NCBI GenBank assembly: GCA_022843385.1
Contig: JALHNT010000046.1
Location: forward strand, 1-56,267
Origin: Anaerolineae bacterium
GTDB taxonomy: Bacteria > Chloroflexota > Anaerolineae > Aggregatilineales > Phototrophicaceae
Reading direction: 5' to 3'
DNA: 56,267 bases
Shown: one piece after another, positions 49,734-56,267 of the stretch
How the letters are laid out: each line of letters begins with the position of its first letter
Numbering within the stretch: position 1 is the first letter of the stretch
Position numbers and translations under genes: made by a program
The notes under the pieces: generated by a model
Told to the model about the DNA's origin: nothing
Databases searched by the model: none
Seen by the model: the letters and a program-made list of their open reading frames with translations, nothing else

Positions 49734-50203
49734 GGCAAGGCTCGGATGCGGGCAATCAGGGCCGACGTGCTGTGATCGGGCAGATAATCGATTAGCTTCA
49801 CCTGCCCGCCATAGGCTTCCACCAGGGGGCGTTCCGGCAGAACCTTGTGAGCATAATCGCCACCTTTGGCGTAAATGTCGGGCTGTAAGGCGCTGATGAG
49901 GTGGTCGGCTGTCAGCTCTTCAAATACGATCACGGCGCTCACCGGTTCCAGCGCCGCCAACAAGCGCGCCCGTTCGGCTGCCGGGACTAAGGGCCGCCCT
50001 GCACCTTTCAGCTGTGTCGTGCTATCATCGCCGTTCAGCCCCAGGAACAGCGCATCGCCCAGCGCCCGCGCCTTCTCCAGATAATCGAGATGACCCACAT
50101 GCAGCAGGTCAAAATGTCCATTGGTGAAAACCAGCTGCTGCCCCGCGCTGCGCAGTTGCTCTCGTTCCCTGCGGGCCTGTGCCAGCGTATAGACCTGTCC
50201 CAA
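49730..50203 (-). CDS. rfaE2: RfaE2-like heptose-1-phosphate adenylyltransferase family protein
   Basis: A 157-residue cytidylyltransferase-like enzyme equal to the C-terminal domain of HldE. The nucleotide motif is FTNGHFDLLHVGHLDYLEKA with HxGH, followed by LFLGLNGDDSTTQLKG, GRPLVPAAERARLLAAL, DIYAKGGDYAHKVLPE, and the end HSTSALIARI. It joins a nucleotide to a sugar-1-phosphate, classically ADP-heptose. The start is TTG at 50203. Many Chloroflexota carry it without other heptose genes, so the true substrate may differ. Confidence 0.85.
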   Translation of the reverse strand: MGQVYTLAQARREREQLRSAGQQLVFTNGHFDLLHVGHLDYLEKARALGDALFLGLNGDDSTTQLKGAGRPLVPAAERARLLAALEPVSAVIVFEELTADHLISALQPDIYAKGGDYAHKVLPERPLVEAYGGQVKLIDYLPDHSTSALIARIRALP

Positions 50204-50339
50204 GAAATCTGTTACTCTTTAAACCAACTTAAGACTAGCATAACACAGGCGTGCCGCACTGAACATCAAGTGTTTGTGAAAAACATTTGTCCCTTGCTTT
50301 ATACTCTGAATAATAGACCACACCATGCAAGGAATCCAT

Positions 50340-51092
50340 ATGCCCAAGACCACCATCGTACTGCCGACTTACAATGAAAAGGAAAACCTTGCCCAGATGG
50401 CTGTGGCCCTGTTCGCGCTGCCGGTTCCTGATCTGCATATTCTGGTGGTTGATGATAACTCGCCAGATGGCACCGGTCAGATTGCCGATGAACTGGCCTC
50501 ACGCGAGCCGCGTCTTCAAGTGCTGCATCGGCAGGAAAAAAACGGGCTGGGGCAGGCGTATATTGCCGGCTTCAAACAAGCGATTGCTCAGGATGCTGAT
50601 TATATCATTCAGATGGACTGCGACTTCTCGCACCAACCGAAGTATATCCCGGAGATGCTGAAGCAGATTGAAAACCATGATCTGGTGCTGGGGTCGCGCT
50701 TTGTGCCAGGTGGTAGCGTCGATGAAACCTGGAGCCCGTATCGCAAGCTGCTGAGCTGGTTCGCCAACCGTGTTTATACACCACTACTGCTCAGCATACC
50801 AATCTATGATGCCACCGGCGGTTATCGTGTCTGGCGCCGGCAAACCCTGATCGGTCTTGATCTGGATCGCATCCGTTCCAGTGGCTATGTCTTTCAAGTC
50901 GAGATGGTGTACGTCACCTATCGCCTTGGCTTCCGCGTGACCGAGTTCCCCATCTATTTCCCGGATCGCAAAGAGGGAACATCCAAGATGGACGTACGCA
51001 TTCAGATGGAAGCCGCCCTGCGTGTCTGGGAAGTGCGCCAGCGCCATCATGATCTCAGTCCGGAGAAGCGCCGCACAACCGCATATGGATAG
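50340..51092 (+). CDS. Polyprenol-phosphate mannose synthase (Dpm1-like GT2)
   Basis: A 250-residue GT2 enzyme of the Dpm1 group: TTIVLPTYNEKENLAQM, ILVVDDNSPDGTGQIADELA (DxD-like Asp pair), IIQMDCDFSHQPKYIPEML, LGSRFVPGGSVDETW, and IYDATGGYRVWRRQTL, then SSGYVFQVEMVY and FPDRKEGTSKM. It transfers mannose from GDP-mannose to polyprenyl phosphate; the product is the donor for GT39 enzymes such as the one at 4345. AAGGA about 6 nt before ATG 50340 supports that start over 50325. No C-terminal membrane anchor is present. Confidence 0.9.
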   Translation: MPKTTIVLPTYNEKENLAQMAVALFALPVPDLHILVVDDNSPDGTGQIADELASREPRLQVLHRQEKNGLGQAYIAGFKQAIAQDADYIIQMDCDFSHQPKYIPEMLKQIENHDLVLGSRFVPGGSVDETWSPYRKLLSWFANRVYTPLLLSIPIYDATGGYRVWRRQTLIGLDLDRIRSSGYVFQVEMVYVTYRLGFRVTEFPIYFPDRKEGTSKMDVRIQMEAALRVWEVRQRHHDLSPEKRRTTAYG

Positions 51093-51238
51093 ACCAAGCA
51101 TCTCCTATTCTGGCTGGTGCGCTTTTTCCGAGCGGACTCCAGCATAGCGTCATCATTCACAGCAGGGTCAGATGAGCGGAAGCTGACCGGGTAGAAGCGC
51201 TAGTGTAACAAACGTTGTATACGCTTTGCCCTACAGAA

Positions 51239-51247
51239 TGCTATAAT
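51239..51247 (+). promoter_or_regulatory. Extended -10 promoter before the STAS-like/thioesterase pair
   Basis: TGCTATAAT is an extended -10 element (TGn plus a perfect TATAAT), 44 nt before the ATG at 51292. No -35 at the usual distance is needed for this class. Confidence 0.5.
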
Positions 51248-51291
51248 GTGCGTCCTTTATTGTTTGTGAAAGATGGAGCATGTAACGGATT

Positions 51292-51696
51292 ATGGAAGCC
51301 GAAACGCGGCCCGGTTGCGAATACACACAGCTTAACAATGGGATCCATCAGTTTGTGTTTTTCCGCCCTTCCAAAGAAGCTATCGACGGGTTCTTCCACG
51401 ACCTGGAACACATCCTCGAAACGACACCTGGCACCGAGACCGCCCGCTATGTTCTCGACATTGTGCACAGTGAAGGCGAGATCTCGCTGGTCGCCAATGT
51501 GCAGCGCTTCCGTAAGCTGGAAGTGGCGCATCCCCGACGCGCCCGGGGCCGCACTGTGATCCTGCACAAACCCGGATTGGCTTTCGCCTTCATGGATGGC
51601 TTCATCCGCGCCCTGGCCCCCAGCCGCGACAAAACCCGCTTCTTCCCCATCGACCGCCGCGAGGAAGCGCTGGTCTGGCTGATGAGCGAGGACTGA
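51292..51696 (+). CDS. STAS-like small protein (paralogue 3), coupled to a thioesterase
   Basis: A 134-residue protein with the same strand/helix pattern as the proteins at 48903 and 49323: EYTQLNNGIHQFVFFRPSKE, helix IDGFFHDLEHILETTPG, strand YVLDIVHSEGEI, then VAHPRRARGRTVILHKPGLA with the HP turn, FMDGFIRALAPS and the end RREEALVWLMSED. Its stop shares one base with the next start (TGATG), so it is translationally coupled to the thioesterase. The function is unknown. Confidence 0.65.
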   Translation: MEAETRPGCEYTQLNNGIHQFVFFRPSKEAIDGFFHDLEHILETTPGTETARYVLDIVHSEGEISLVANVQRFRKLEVAHPRRARGRTVILHKPGLAFAFMDGFIRALAPSRDKTRFFPIDRREEALVWLMSED

Positions 51697-52568
51697 TGCC
51701 GGCCACCCACATCGAAACCTTTCGCGTCCGTCATTACGAATGTGACGCGCTCGGCCATCTGAACAACGCCAACTACGCCCGCTATATGCAGGAAGCCGCC
51801 TTTGAAGCCTCGGCTGCCGTCGGCTATTCCAAAGTCCGTTATGAAGCATTGGGGCATCTGTGGCTGGCGCGCGAAACCGAGATCGAATATCTCATGCCAC
51901 TGCATTATGGCGACACAGTGCAGATCAAGACCTGGGTGGGCGATTTCCGCCGTGTCCGTTCCCGCCGCTTTTACGAATTCCACCGCGATGACCAATTAAT
52001 CGCTCGCGCCAGCACCGACTGGGTCTATCTTGAGGACAGCAGCGGACGCCCGACAGCCGTCCCGCCAGAGATGATCGCAGCTTTTGTGCCGGAAGGATTG
52101 ACTGAAAAAGCCCCACCGCGCCCGGCCTTCCGCACACCTCCCCCGCCACCCCCGCGCGTTTTCAGCCATCGCCGCCGCGTTGAATGGCGCGATCTCGATA
52201 CGGCCGGACACGTCAACAACGCTGTCTACCTGAATTACATCGAAGACTGTGCCATGCAGCTCGTCAATGATTTTGGCTGGCCGCGCAGTCGTTCGCTGGC
52301 GGCCGGTTGGGGGGCAGTGACACGCGAACAGCGACTTGAATACCAGACTCCTGCATTGCTTGATGACGAACTGGAGATCGCCACCTGGGTCACGCCGCAT
52401 GGCCGCACCACCGCTGACCGCTACACCCGCATCACCCGCCCGGCTGATGGCGCGCCCATCGCCCAGGCCTGGACGCGCTGGGTCTGGATCGACCTCGCCA
52501 GCCAGCGCCCCATCCGCATCCCAGCTGACTTCTGGCACGACTTCCGCGAGAATATCAGCGAGGGGTGA
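51696..52568 (+). CDS. Tandem-hotdog acyl thioesterase
   Basis: A 290-residue protein with two 4HBT hotdog domains. Domain 1 (residues about 5-130) has RHYECDALGHLNNANYARYM; domain 2 (about 160-285) has VEWRDLDTAGHVNNAVYLNY. Both carry the catalytic Asp (CDALGH, RDLDTAGH) and the HxNN motif. A proline-rich linker (FRTPPPPPPRVF) joins them. The layout resembles bacterial acyl-ACP thioesterases, which release fatty acids or acyl groups. It is coupled to the STAS-like gene by a 1-nt stop/start overlap. Confidence 0.85.
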   Translation: MPATHIETFRVRHYECDALGHLNNANYARYMQEAAFEASAAVGYSKVRYEALGHLWLARETEIEYLMPLHYGDTVQIKTWVGDFRRVRSRRFYEFHRDDQLIARASTDWVYLEDSSGRPTAVPPEMIAAFVPEGLTEKAPPRPAFRTPPPPPPRVFSHRRRVEWRDLDTAGHVNNAVYLNYIEDCAMQLVNDFGWPRSRSLAAGWGAVTREQRLEYQTPALLDDELEIATWVTPHGRTTADRYTRITRPADGAPIAQAWTRWVWIDLASQRPIRIPADFWHDFRENISEG

Positions 52569-52617
52569 CAGTAGACGGTTACTGGGTCACAGTGGGTGCA
52601 TTTTTCGGCTGCAAGAG

Positions 52618-52722
52618 GATCAGTCTCAGTCTTTGCTCTCAGTTTTTCCGGGACAGGGATTCATAGATGACAACTCCAATCTATCCGCTGGATCTGACAG
52701 GTAAAGTAGTTCTGGTTACCGG
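52618..52722 (+). repeat. Duplicated leader and 5' end of the first SDR (partner 53450-53556)
   Basis: GATCAGTCTCAG...GTTTTTCC...GGATTCATAGATGACAA and the following codons for TSIHPLDLTG-type sequence are repeated before the second SDR gene at 53450-53556, with few changes. The match covers the untranslated leader, the start codon and about 19 codons, then the genes diverge. Confidence 0.85.
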
Positions 52723-53437
52723 AGCAGCCAGTGGCATCGGGTTGGGCATTGCGGAACGGTTTGCCCGGGAAGGGGCCACAGTTGCCCTGATTGACCGCAA
52801 TGCCACTCAGGGAGAAGCGGCTGCAACAAAGCTGCGCGATGCCGGAGGACACGCCAGCTTCATTCAGGCCGATCTGTCGCAGCCAGATGCGATTACCGGC
52901 ATGATTCGCGCCGTACTGGAGCGCTACCACAGGCTGGATATTGTCGTCAACAACGCTGCTACCTTCCTGCCGAAGTCGGTGGCTGAAATCAGCGTGGACG
53001 AGTGGGATTATCATATGGCGGTCAACCTGCGCGCCCCGTTCCTGGTCGTGCAGGCGGCGCTGCCGGCGCTCAAAGCGGCCAAAGGCACCGTCCTCAATAT
53101 CAGTTCTACCGCCGCGCTGCGAGTCTTTTCACCCAATCTAGCCTACAGCACGTCCAAAGCCGGCCTGATAACGATGACAAAAAGTCTGGCACACGAGCTG
53201 CACCCCTTTCGTATTCGGGTCAACTGCCTGTGTCCCGGCGCGGTCGACACACCCGCGCTGCATACCGATATTGCTGTGCGGGGTCACGATCCGGGTGTGC
53301 TGGAGCAGTTGAATGAGCAGGGTTACCTGATGACCACCCAGCAAATTGCGAGCGCGGCACTCTATCTCGTCAGCGATGAAGCCAGCGCGATCACTGGTAG
53401 TATCGTGGTAGTGGATGCCGGCGCTATACTATCCTAA
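52667..53437 (+). CDS. Short-chain dehydrogenase/reductase 1
   Basis: A 256-residue classical SDR: VLVTGAASGIGLGIAERFA (cofactor motif), LIDRNATQG (acidic residue favours NAD), IVVNNAATFLPKS, ISSTAAL with the catalytic Ser, YSTSKAGLITMTKSLAHEL (Tyr and Lys), CPGAVDTPA, and the C-terminal ITGSIVVVDAGAI. The leader carries GGGACAGGGA before the ATG. It is a tandem duplicate of the next gene. Together with the sugar permease and the third SDR nearby, a role in sugar or sugar-acid oxidation is plausible. Confidence 0.9.
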   Translation: MTTPIYPLDLTGKVVLVTGAASGIGLGIAERFAREGATVALIDRNATQGEAAATKLRDAGGHASFIQADLSQPDAITGMIRAVLERYHRLDIVVNNAATFLPKSVAEISVDEWDYHMAVNLRAPFLVVQAALPALKAAKGTVLNISSTAALRVFSPNLAYSTSKAGLITMTKSLAHELHPFRIRVNCLCPGAVDTPALHTDIAVRGHDPGVLEQLNEQGYLMTTQQIASAALYLVSDEASAITGSIVVVDAGAILS

Positions 53438-53500
53438 CGAGCGCGACGGGATCAGCCGCAGCTTTCGCTCTCGGTTTTTCCAGGAACTAAGGATTCATAG

Positions 53501-54268
53501 ATGACAAGCTCAATCCATCCACTGGATCTGACAGGTAGAGTAGTTCTGATTACCGGCGGGGCGAATGGCATCGGCAAGGCCACCGCGCGCTTATGTGCGG
53601 AGCGCGGCGCAGCCGTCGTCCTTGCCGATCTGCAACGGGATTCAGGCGAACGAATCGCCGCCGCGATCCGCGAAAACGGTGGACAGGCGGACTTCGTTCA
53701 AGTCGATGTGCGGGATGCCCAGCAGGTCAGCGCGATGATAGACTTTGTCCAGCAGCGCCACGCCCGATTAGACAAGCTGGTGTGCGCAGCCGGTGTACTG
53801 CGCGGTCCCTGGCAGCAACCTGAAGAGCTGGCGCTGGAAGAATTTGAGATGACGATGGATGTCAATGTGAAGGGTGTGTTCCTCTGCGCCAAATATGCAA
53901 CCCCCCTGTTGGCACAAAGCGATGCGGCGGTTATGGTGGTGGTCGCATCCGGCGCTGGTGTGACTGGCCCCAGTTCGTCGTTGGCCTATGGTGCCAGTAA
54001 AGGGGGAGCCAATGGGCTTTCGATGACGCTGGCAAATCAACTGAGCCAGCGCAACATTCGCGTCAACACGCTATGCCCCGGCAACATTGTGACCGGTATG
54101 AAACTATCGGTTGAGATCGCCGCAGCCAAACGCGAAGGCACGTCGATAGAAGCCGCCCTGGAAAAAGCTCATCAGCAGTACGGGATTCCAGAGGGTGTTG
54201 CCCGCATCATCGGCTTCATGCTCTCCGATGAAGCCGATTATCTGCGCGGCAATCTGTTTACGCGTTAG
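53501..54268 (+). CDS. Short-chain dehydrogenase/reductase 2
   Basis: A 255-residue SDR beginning with the same SIHPLDLTGRVVLITGGANG segment as its neighbour. The cofactor motif is TGGANGIGKATARLCA with LADLQRDSG (NAD type). The structural motif reads CAAGVLRG in place of NNAG. The catalytic part is VASGAGVT and YGASKGGANGLSMTLANQL. The end, SDEADYLRGNLFTR, lacks the usual VDGG tail but matches a known SDR subgroup. It runs towards the convergent ABC permease. Confidence 0.9.
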   Translation: MTSSIHPLDLTGRVVLITGGANGIGKATARLCAERGAAVVLADLQRDSGERIAAAIRENGGQADFVQVDVRDAQQVSAMIDFVQQRHARLDKLVCAAGVLRGPWQQPEELALEEFEMTMDVNVKGVFLCAKYATPLLAQSDAAVMVVVASGAGVTGPSSSLAYGASKGGANGLSMTLANQLSQRNIRVNTLCPGNIVTGMKLSVEIAAAKREGTSIEAALEKAHQQYGIPEGVARIIGFMLSDEADYLRGNLFTR

Positions 54269-54305
54269 GCTGTTGGTTATGACCGCTGTTGCCAGTCTGG
54301 GCGCC

Positions 54306-55310
54306 TCAGTACTGCTTGACCCGGCGGCGAAGTACATCCAGGATGGCCGCAGCAATCAGAATTGCTCCGATCACGACGCCTTGCGCATTGGTTTTGATTT
54401 GAGCCGCTCCCAGCCCGAGGCGAATAATCTGGATCAGCAGGACACCGAGAAATCCACCGAGAATCGATCCTAGGCCTCCGCTGAAACTGCTGCCGCCGAT
54501 CACCGCAATCGCCACCACCCAAAGCTGCCACCCATCCCCAATCTGGGGATCGGCTGAGACTGCGGCATTCATCACCAGCAGACCACCAAACGCGGCGCAG
54601 ATGCTTACCAGGACAAAGCAAAGTGTTTTTACCAACTTCGTATTGATGCCAGCGACATCTGCCGCCTGCCGATTACCGCCAGTCGACGAAAGGATTGCTC
54701 CAATACGGGAGCGCCGGATCATGAAATCACCGATCAGGACAATCAGCAGAAAGACGATGAATGTCCAGGGAAGTCCAAAGAATGGACTGGGTGAAGTCAG
54801 TGCTGTAAGAAATGGAACCTTGTCCTCAATGACAATCCAACGCCCTCGAAGGATTGACTGCATGATACCCAAGATCATAAAATGAGTGCCAAGCGTACCA
54901 AAAAAAGATGGAACCCCAATGACCAGGACTACCGTGCTGTTGAGGAGTCCCGCCAGAATTGCCGCGACCATGGCTGCACTGAGGCCAACCCATTCCGGCA
55001 ATCCCAGGTCACCGATGATGCCCGCGGCAACAGCGGCAGCCAGGCCAGCAACAGCTCCTGTCGACAGGTCAATCTCTCCAGCCAGCATCAGATGGCTCAT
55101 GCCAAAGGCGGCAAAGCCCATATAGGTGATCTGAGTGAAGAGCCGGACAACACCTTCAGGCGTTGCCATACTCCTGTCCAGCGATGTAAACATGAGGAAA
55201 AATACCACAATCGCAACCGTTATTCCCAGTTCAGGGAAATTCAGGAGGCGCTGACCCAGCTTTGGCACAGCTAGATGAATCCGTCGCAGCAGATCACTTA
55301 ATCCCATCAC
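54306..55310 (-). CDS. RbsC-type sugar ABC transporter permease
   Basis: A 334-residue permease of the ribose/xylose/autoinducer group, with about nine hydrophobic helices. Characteristic segments are HLMLAGEIDLSTGAVAGLAA (the EIDLS-type motif), GVPSFFGTLGTHFMILGIMQ, STGGNRQAADVAGINTKLVK (EAA-like loop) and IGGSSFSGGLGSILGGFLGV. It imports a monosaccharide with an RbsA-type ATPase and a binding protein, which must lie beyond the window edge or elsewhere. The SDR upstream on the same strand (69-nt gap) is probably in the same operon. Confidence 0.9.
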   Translation of the reverse strand: MMGLSDLLRRIHLAVPKLGQRLLNFPELGITVAIVVFFLMFTSLDRSMATPEGVVRLFTQITYMGFAAFGMSHLMLAGEIDLSTGAVAGLAAAVAAGIIGDLGLPEWVGLSAAMVAAILAGLLNSTVVLVIGVPSFFGTLGTHFMILGIMQSILRGRWIVIEDKVPFLTALTSPSPFFGLPWTFIVFLLIVLIGDFMIRRSRIGAILSSTGGNRQAADVAGINTKLVKTLCFVLVSICAAFGGLLVMNAAVSADPQIGDGWQLWVVAIAVIGGSSFSGGLGSILGGFLGVLLIQIIRLGLGAAQIKTNAQGVVIGAILIAAAILDVLRRRVKQY

Positions 55311-55379
55311 TCATTCCTCTTCAAACCCATTGGCGGTGTACGGTTGCATTGGATGTATTCGTTCTGAACTGGCAGCGGA

Positions 55380-56222
55380 TCACGTGCTGGCTCCACGTTT
55401 GCTGGGTGCCGGTTGAATAGGGAGCGCCATTTTTGCGGTCAGTCCGCCATCAAAGTACAATACCTGACCCGTCAGAAACTCGGCGGCATCCGACAGCATG
55501 AAGCTGGCAACATAACCGCAATCCTGTGGTAAACCAATCCGCCCCCAGGGAACGAGGCTGTTGCCAAATTCGCGGTTGTAATCCCCATTGCTGAAATAAC
55601 TCTGCACTTCGATAGAACCTGGAGCCAGCACATTGACCCGGATATGTGAGGGGCATAATTCCACTGCAAGTTCGCGGCTGAAGGCGTTAATCGCCCCTTT
55701 TGTCCCTGCATAGACAGAATGCCCCGGGCAACCAACAAAACCATGTACGGATGACACATTGATAATGCTGCCGCCAGCCCAGTTACCTGTGCGCTGCTGG
55801 AGTTGTTCTCCTCGTTTTGTCATATAGGGAACTGCTCGTTGTGCTGTAAAAAACTGCCCGCGAATGTTCAGAAAATAGATGTCATTGAAATCTTTCTCCG
55901 TGACATCCAGAAAATCGAGCGTCAGGGTGACACCAGCGTTGTTCACCAGCCCATCGAGCCCGCCGAGGAATTCGACGGCTTCATCAACCAGGCGGAGACA
56001 ATCCGGAACTTTACTGAGGTCGGCTTGAACAGCGATAGCGCGGCGTCCCATCGCCTGGATAGTTTCCACTGTTTCCTGGGCACCTTTGCTGCTGTGGCTA
56101 TAGGACAGAGCAACATCCGCGCCCTGTCTGGCAGCTTCCAGCGCAATCCCCTGACCAATGCCGGTGCCTGCGGCCGTCAACAGTATAAGTTTGCCTGCGT
56201 GTTGGTCGGAGTTCTGGACCAT
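55380..56222 (-). CDS. Short-chain dehydrogenase/reductase 3 (sugar dehydrogenase-like)
   Basis: A 280-residue SDR: LILLTAAGTGIGQGIALEAA (cofactor motif with TAAGTGIG), LSYSHSSKGAQET (NADP-compatible), GLVNNAGVTLTLDF, INVSSVHGFVG with the catalytic Ser, YAGTKGAINAFSRELAVELC (Tyr and Lys), VLAPGSIEVQS, and the end FLTGQVLYFDGGLTAKMALP. It resembles glucose-1-dehydrogenase-like SDRs. It lies upstream of the sugar permease on the same strand, which suggests oxidation of the imported sugar. Confidence 0.9.
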   Translation of the reverse strand: MVQNSDQHAGKLILLTAAGTGIGQGIALEAARQGADVALSYSHSSKGAQETVETIQAMGRRAIAVQADLSKVPDCLRLVDEAVEFLGGLDGLVNNAGVTLTLDFLDVTEKDFNDIYFLNIRGQFFTAQRAVPYMTKRGEQLQQRTGNWAGGSIINVSSVHGFVGCPGHSVYAGTKGAINAFSRELAVELCPSHIRVNVLAPGSIEVQSYFSNGDYNREFGNSLVPWGRIGLPQDCGYVASFMLSDAAEFLTGQVLYFDGGLTAKMALPIQPAPSKRGAST

Positions 56223-56267
56223 AGTGTTCTTCTACCTGATTGCACCCTTATCGATATTCTGCGAGTG

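Noticed and set aside
53501..54268. Second SDR as a truncated gene (no VDGG end)
   Set aside because: The ending DYLRGNLFTR matches a normal SDR subgroup and the length is ordinary.

Overview
The window is a chromosomal segment of a GC-rich bacterium, most likely a member of the Chloroflexota (Anaerolineae-like). This placement is an inference from gene content: a GldA/GldF/GldG-type ABC operon ending in a DUF4340 protein, scattered GT4/GT39 glycosyltransferases, a stand-alone RfaE2-type nucleotidyltransferase, several PIN-type toxin-antitoxin pairs, STAS-like small proteins, and many intergenic palindromes and heptamer-like repeats. No 16S rRNA or other decisive marker is present, and I see no tRNA, rRNA, CRISPR array or intact insertion sequence.

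Layout. 1-2.9 kb: 3' end of an Rhs-repeat gene with an AT-richer C-terminal toxin region (papain-like Cys/His/Asp signature), a probable immunity gene 3 nt downstream, then a displaced, frame-broken Rhs core fragment that directly repeats the core sequence. 2.9-3.5 kb: DUF433/DUF5615 toxin-antitoxin pair. 3.5-4.3 kb: copy A of a long non-coding dispersed repeat. 4.3-8.7 kb: GT39-type and GT4 glycosyltransferases, a PIN toxin-antitoxin pair and a polysaccharide deacetylase. 8.8-13.2 kb: secreted hydrolase, agmatine-deiminase-family enzyme, AraC regulator, small membrane protein. 13.2-19.1 kb: YchF, a GT4, a peptidase-less FtsH-like ATPase, a glycosyltransferase remnant and two tandem beta-propeller proteins. 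19.1-21.4 kb: Phd/PIN pair, Wzx-like flippase, YgaP-like protein. 21.6-29.3 kb: MoaB, PH-like protein, SDR/TetR divergent pair, a PAS histidine kinase, SGNH hydrolase, PrmC, zinc-ribbon protein, HEAT-repeat protein. 29.7-34.5 kb: the four-gene Gld-type ABC operon. 34.9-37.6 kb: ArsR/AHSA1 pair and two alpha/beta hydrolases. 37.6-38.9 kb: copy B of the dispersed repeat. 38.9-45.9 kb: cNMP-binding/DUF1003 protein and partner, MFS exporter, an AraC gene fused by deletion to a VOC remnant, lipoprotein, thiolase, DMT transporter. 45.9-52.6 kb: DEDDh exonuclease, lone MalF-type permease, REC-histidine kinase, three STAS-like small proteins, RfaE2-like enzyme, polyprenol-phosphate-mannose synthase, tandem-hotdog thioesterase. 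52.6 kb to the end: two tandemly duplicated SDRs, an RbsC-type permease and a third SDR.

Cooperation. The glycan genes (GT39, GT4s, deacetylase, flippase, Dpm1-like synthase, RfaE2-like enzyme) look like scattered parts of surface glycan or protein O-glycosylation; the Dpm1-like synthase would supply the lipid-linked mannose that a GT39 enzyme uses. Tight 4-base overlaps mark the translational units: the two glycosyltransferases, each toxin-antitoxin pair, the Gld-type operon, cNMP/DUF1003 plus partner, and RfaE2 plus STAS-like.

The most striking signals are repeat-driven. Three palindromic elements sit in frame inside two glycosyltransferase genes, in a loop and at a domain linker. Two long non-coding repeats in direct orientation bracket about 34 kb. 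Several genes record recombination: the Rhs cassette, the glycosyltransferase 3'-end duplication around the FtsH-like gene, the AraC/VOC deletion, and the SDR duplication with its leader.
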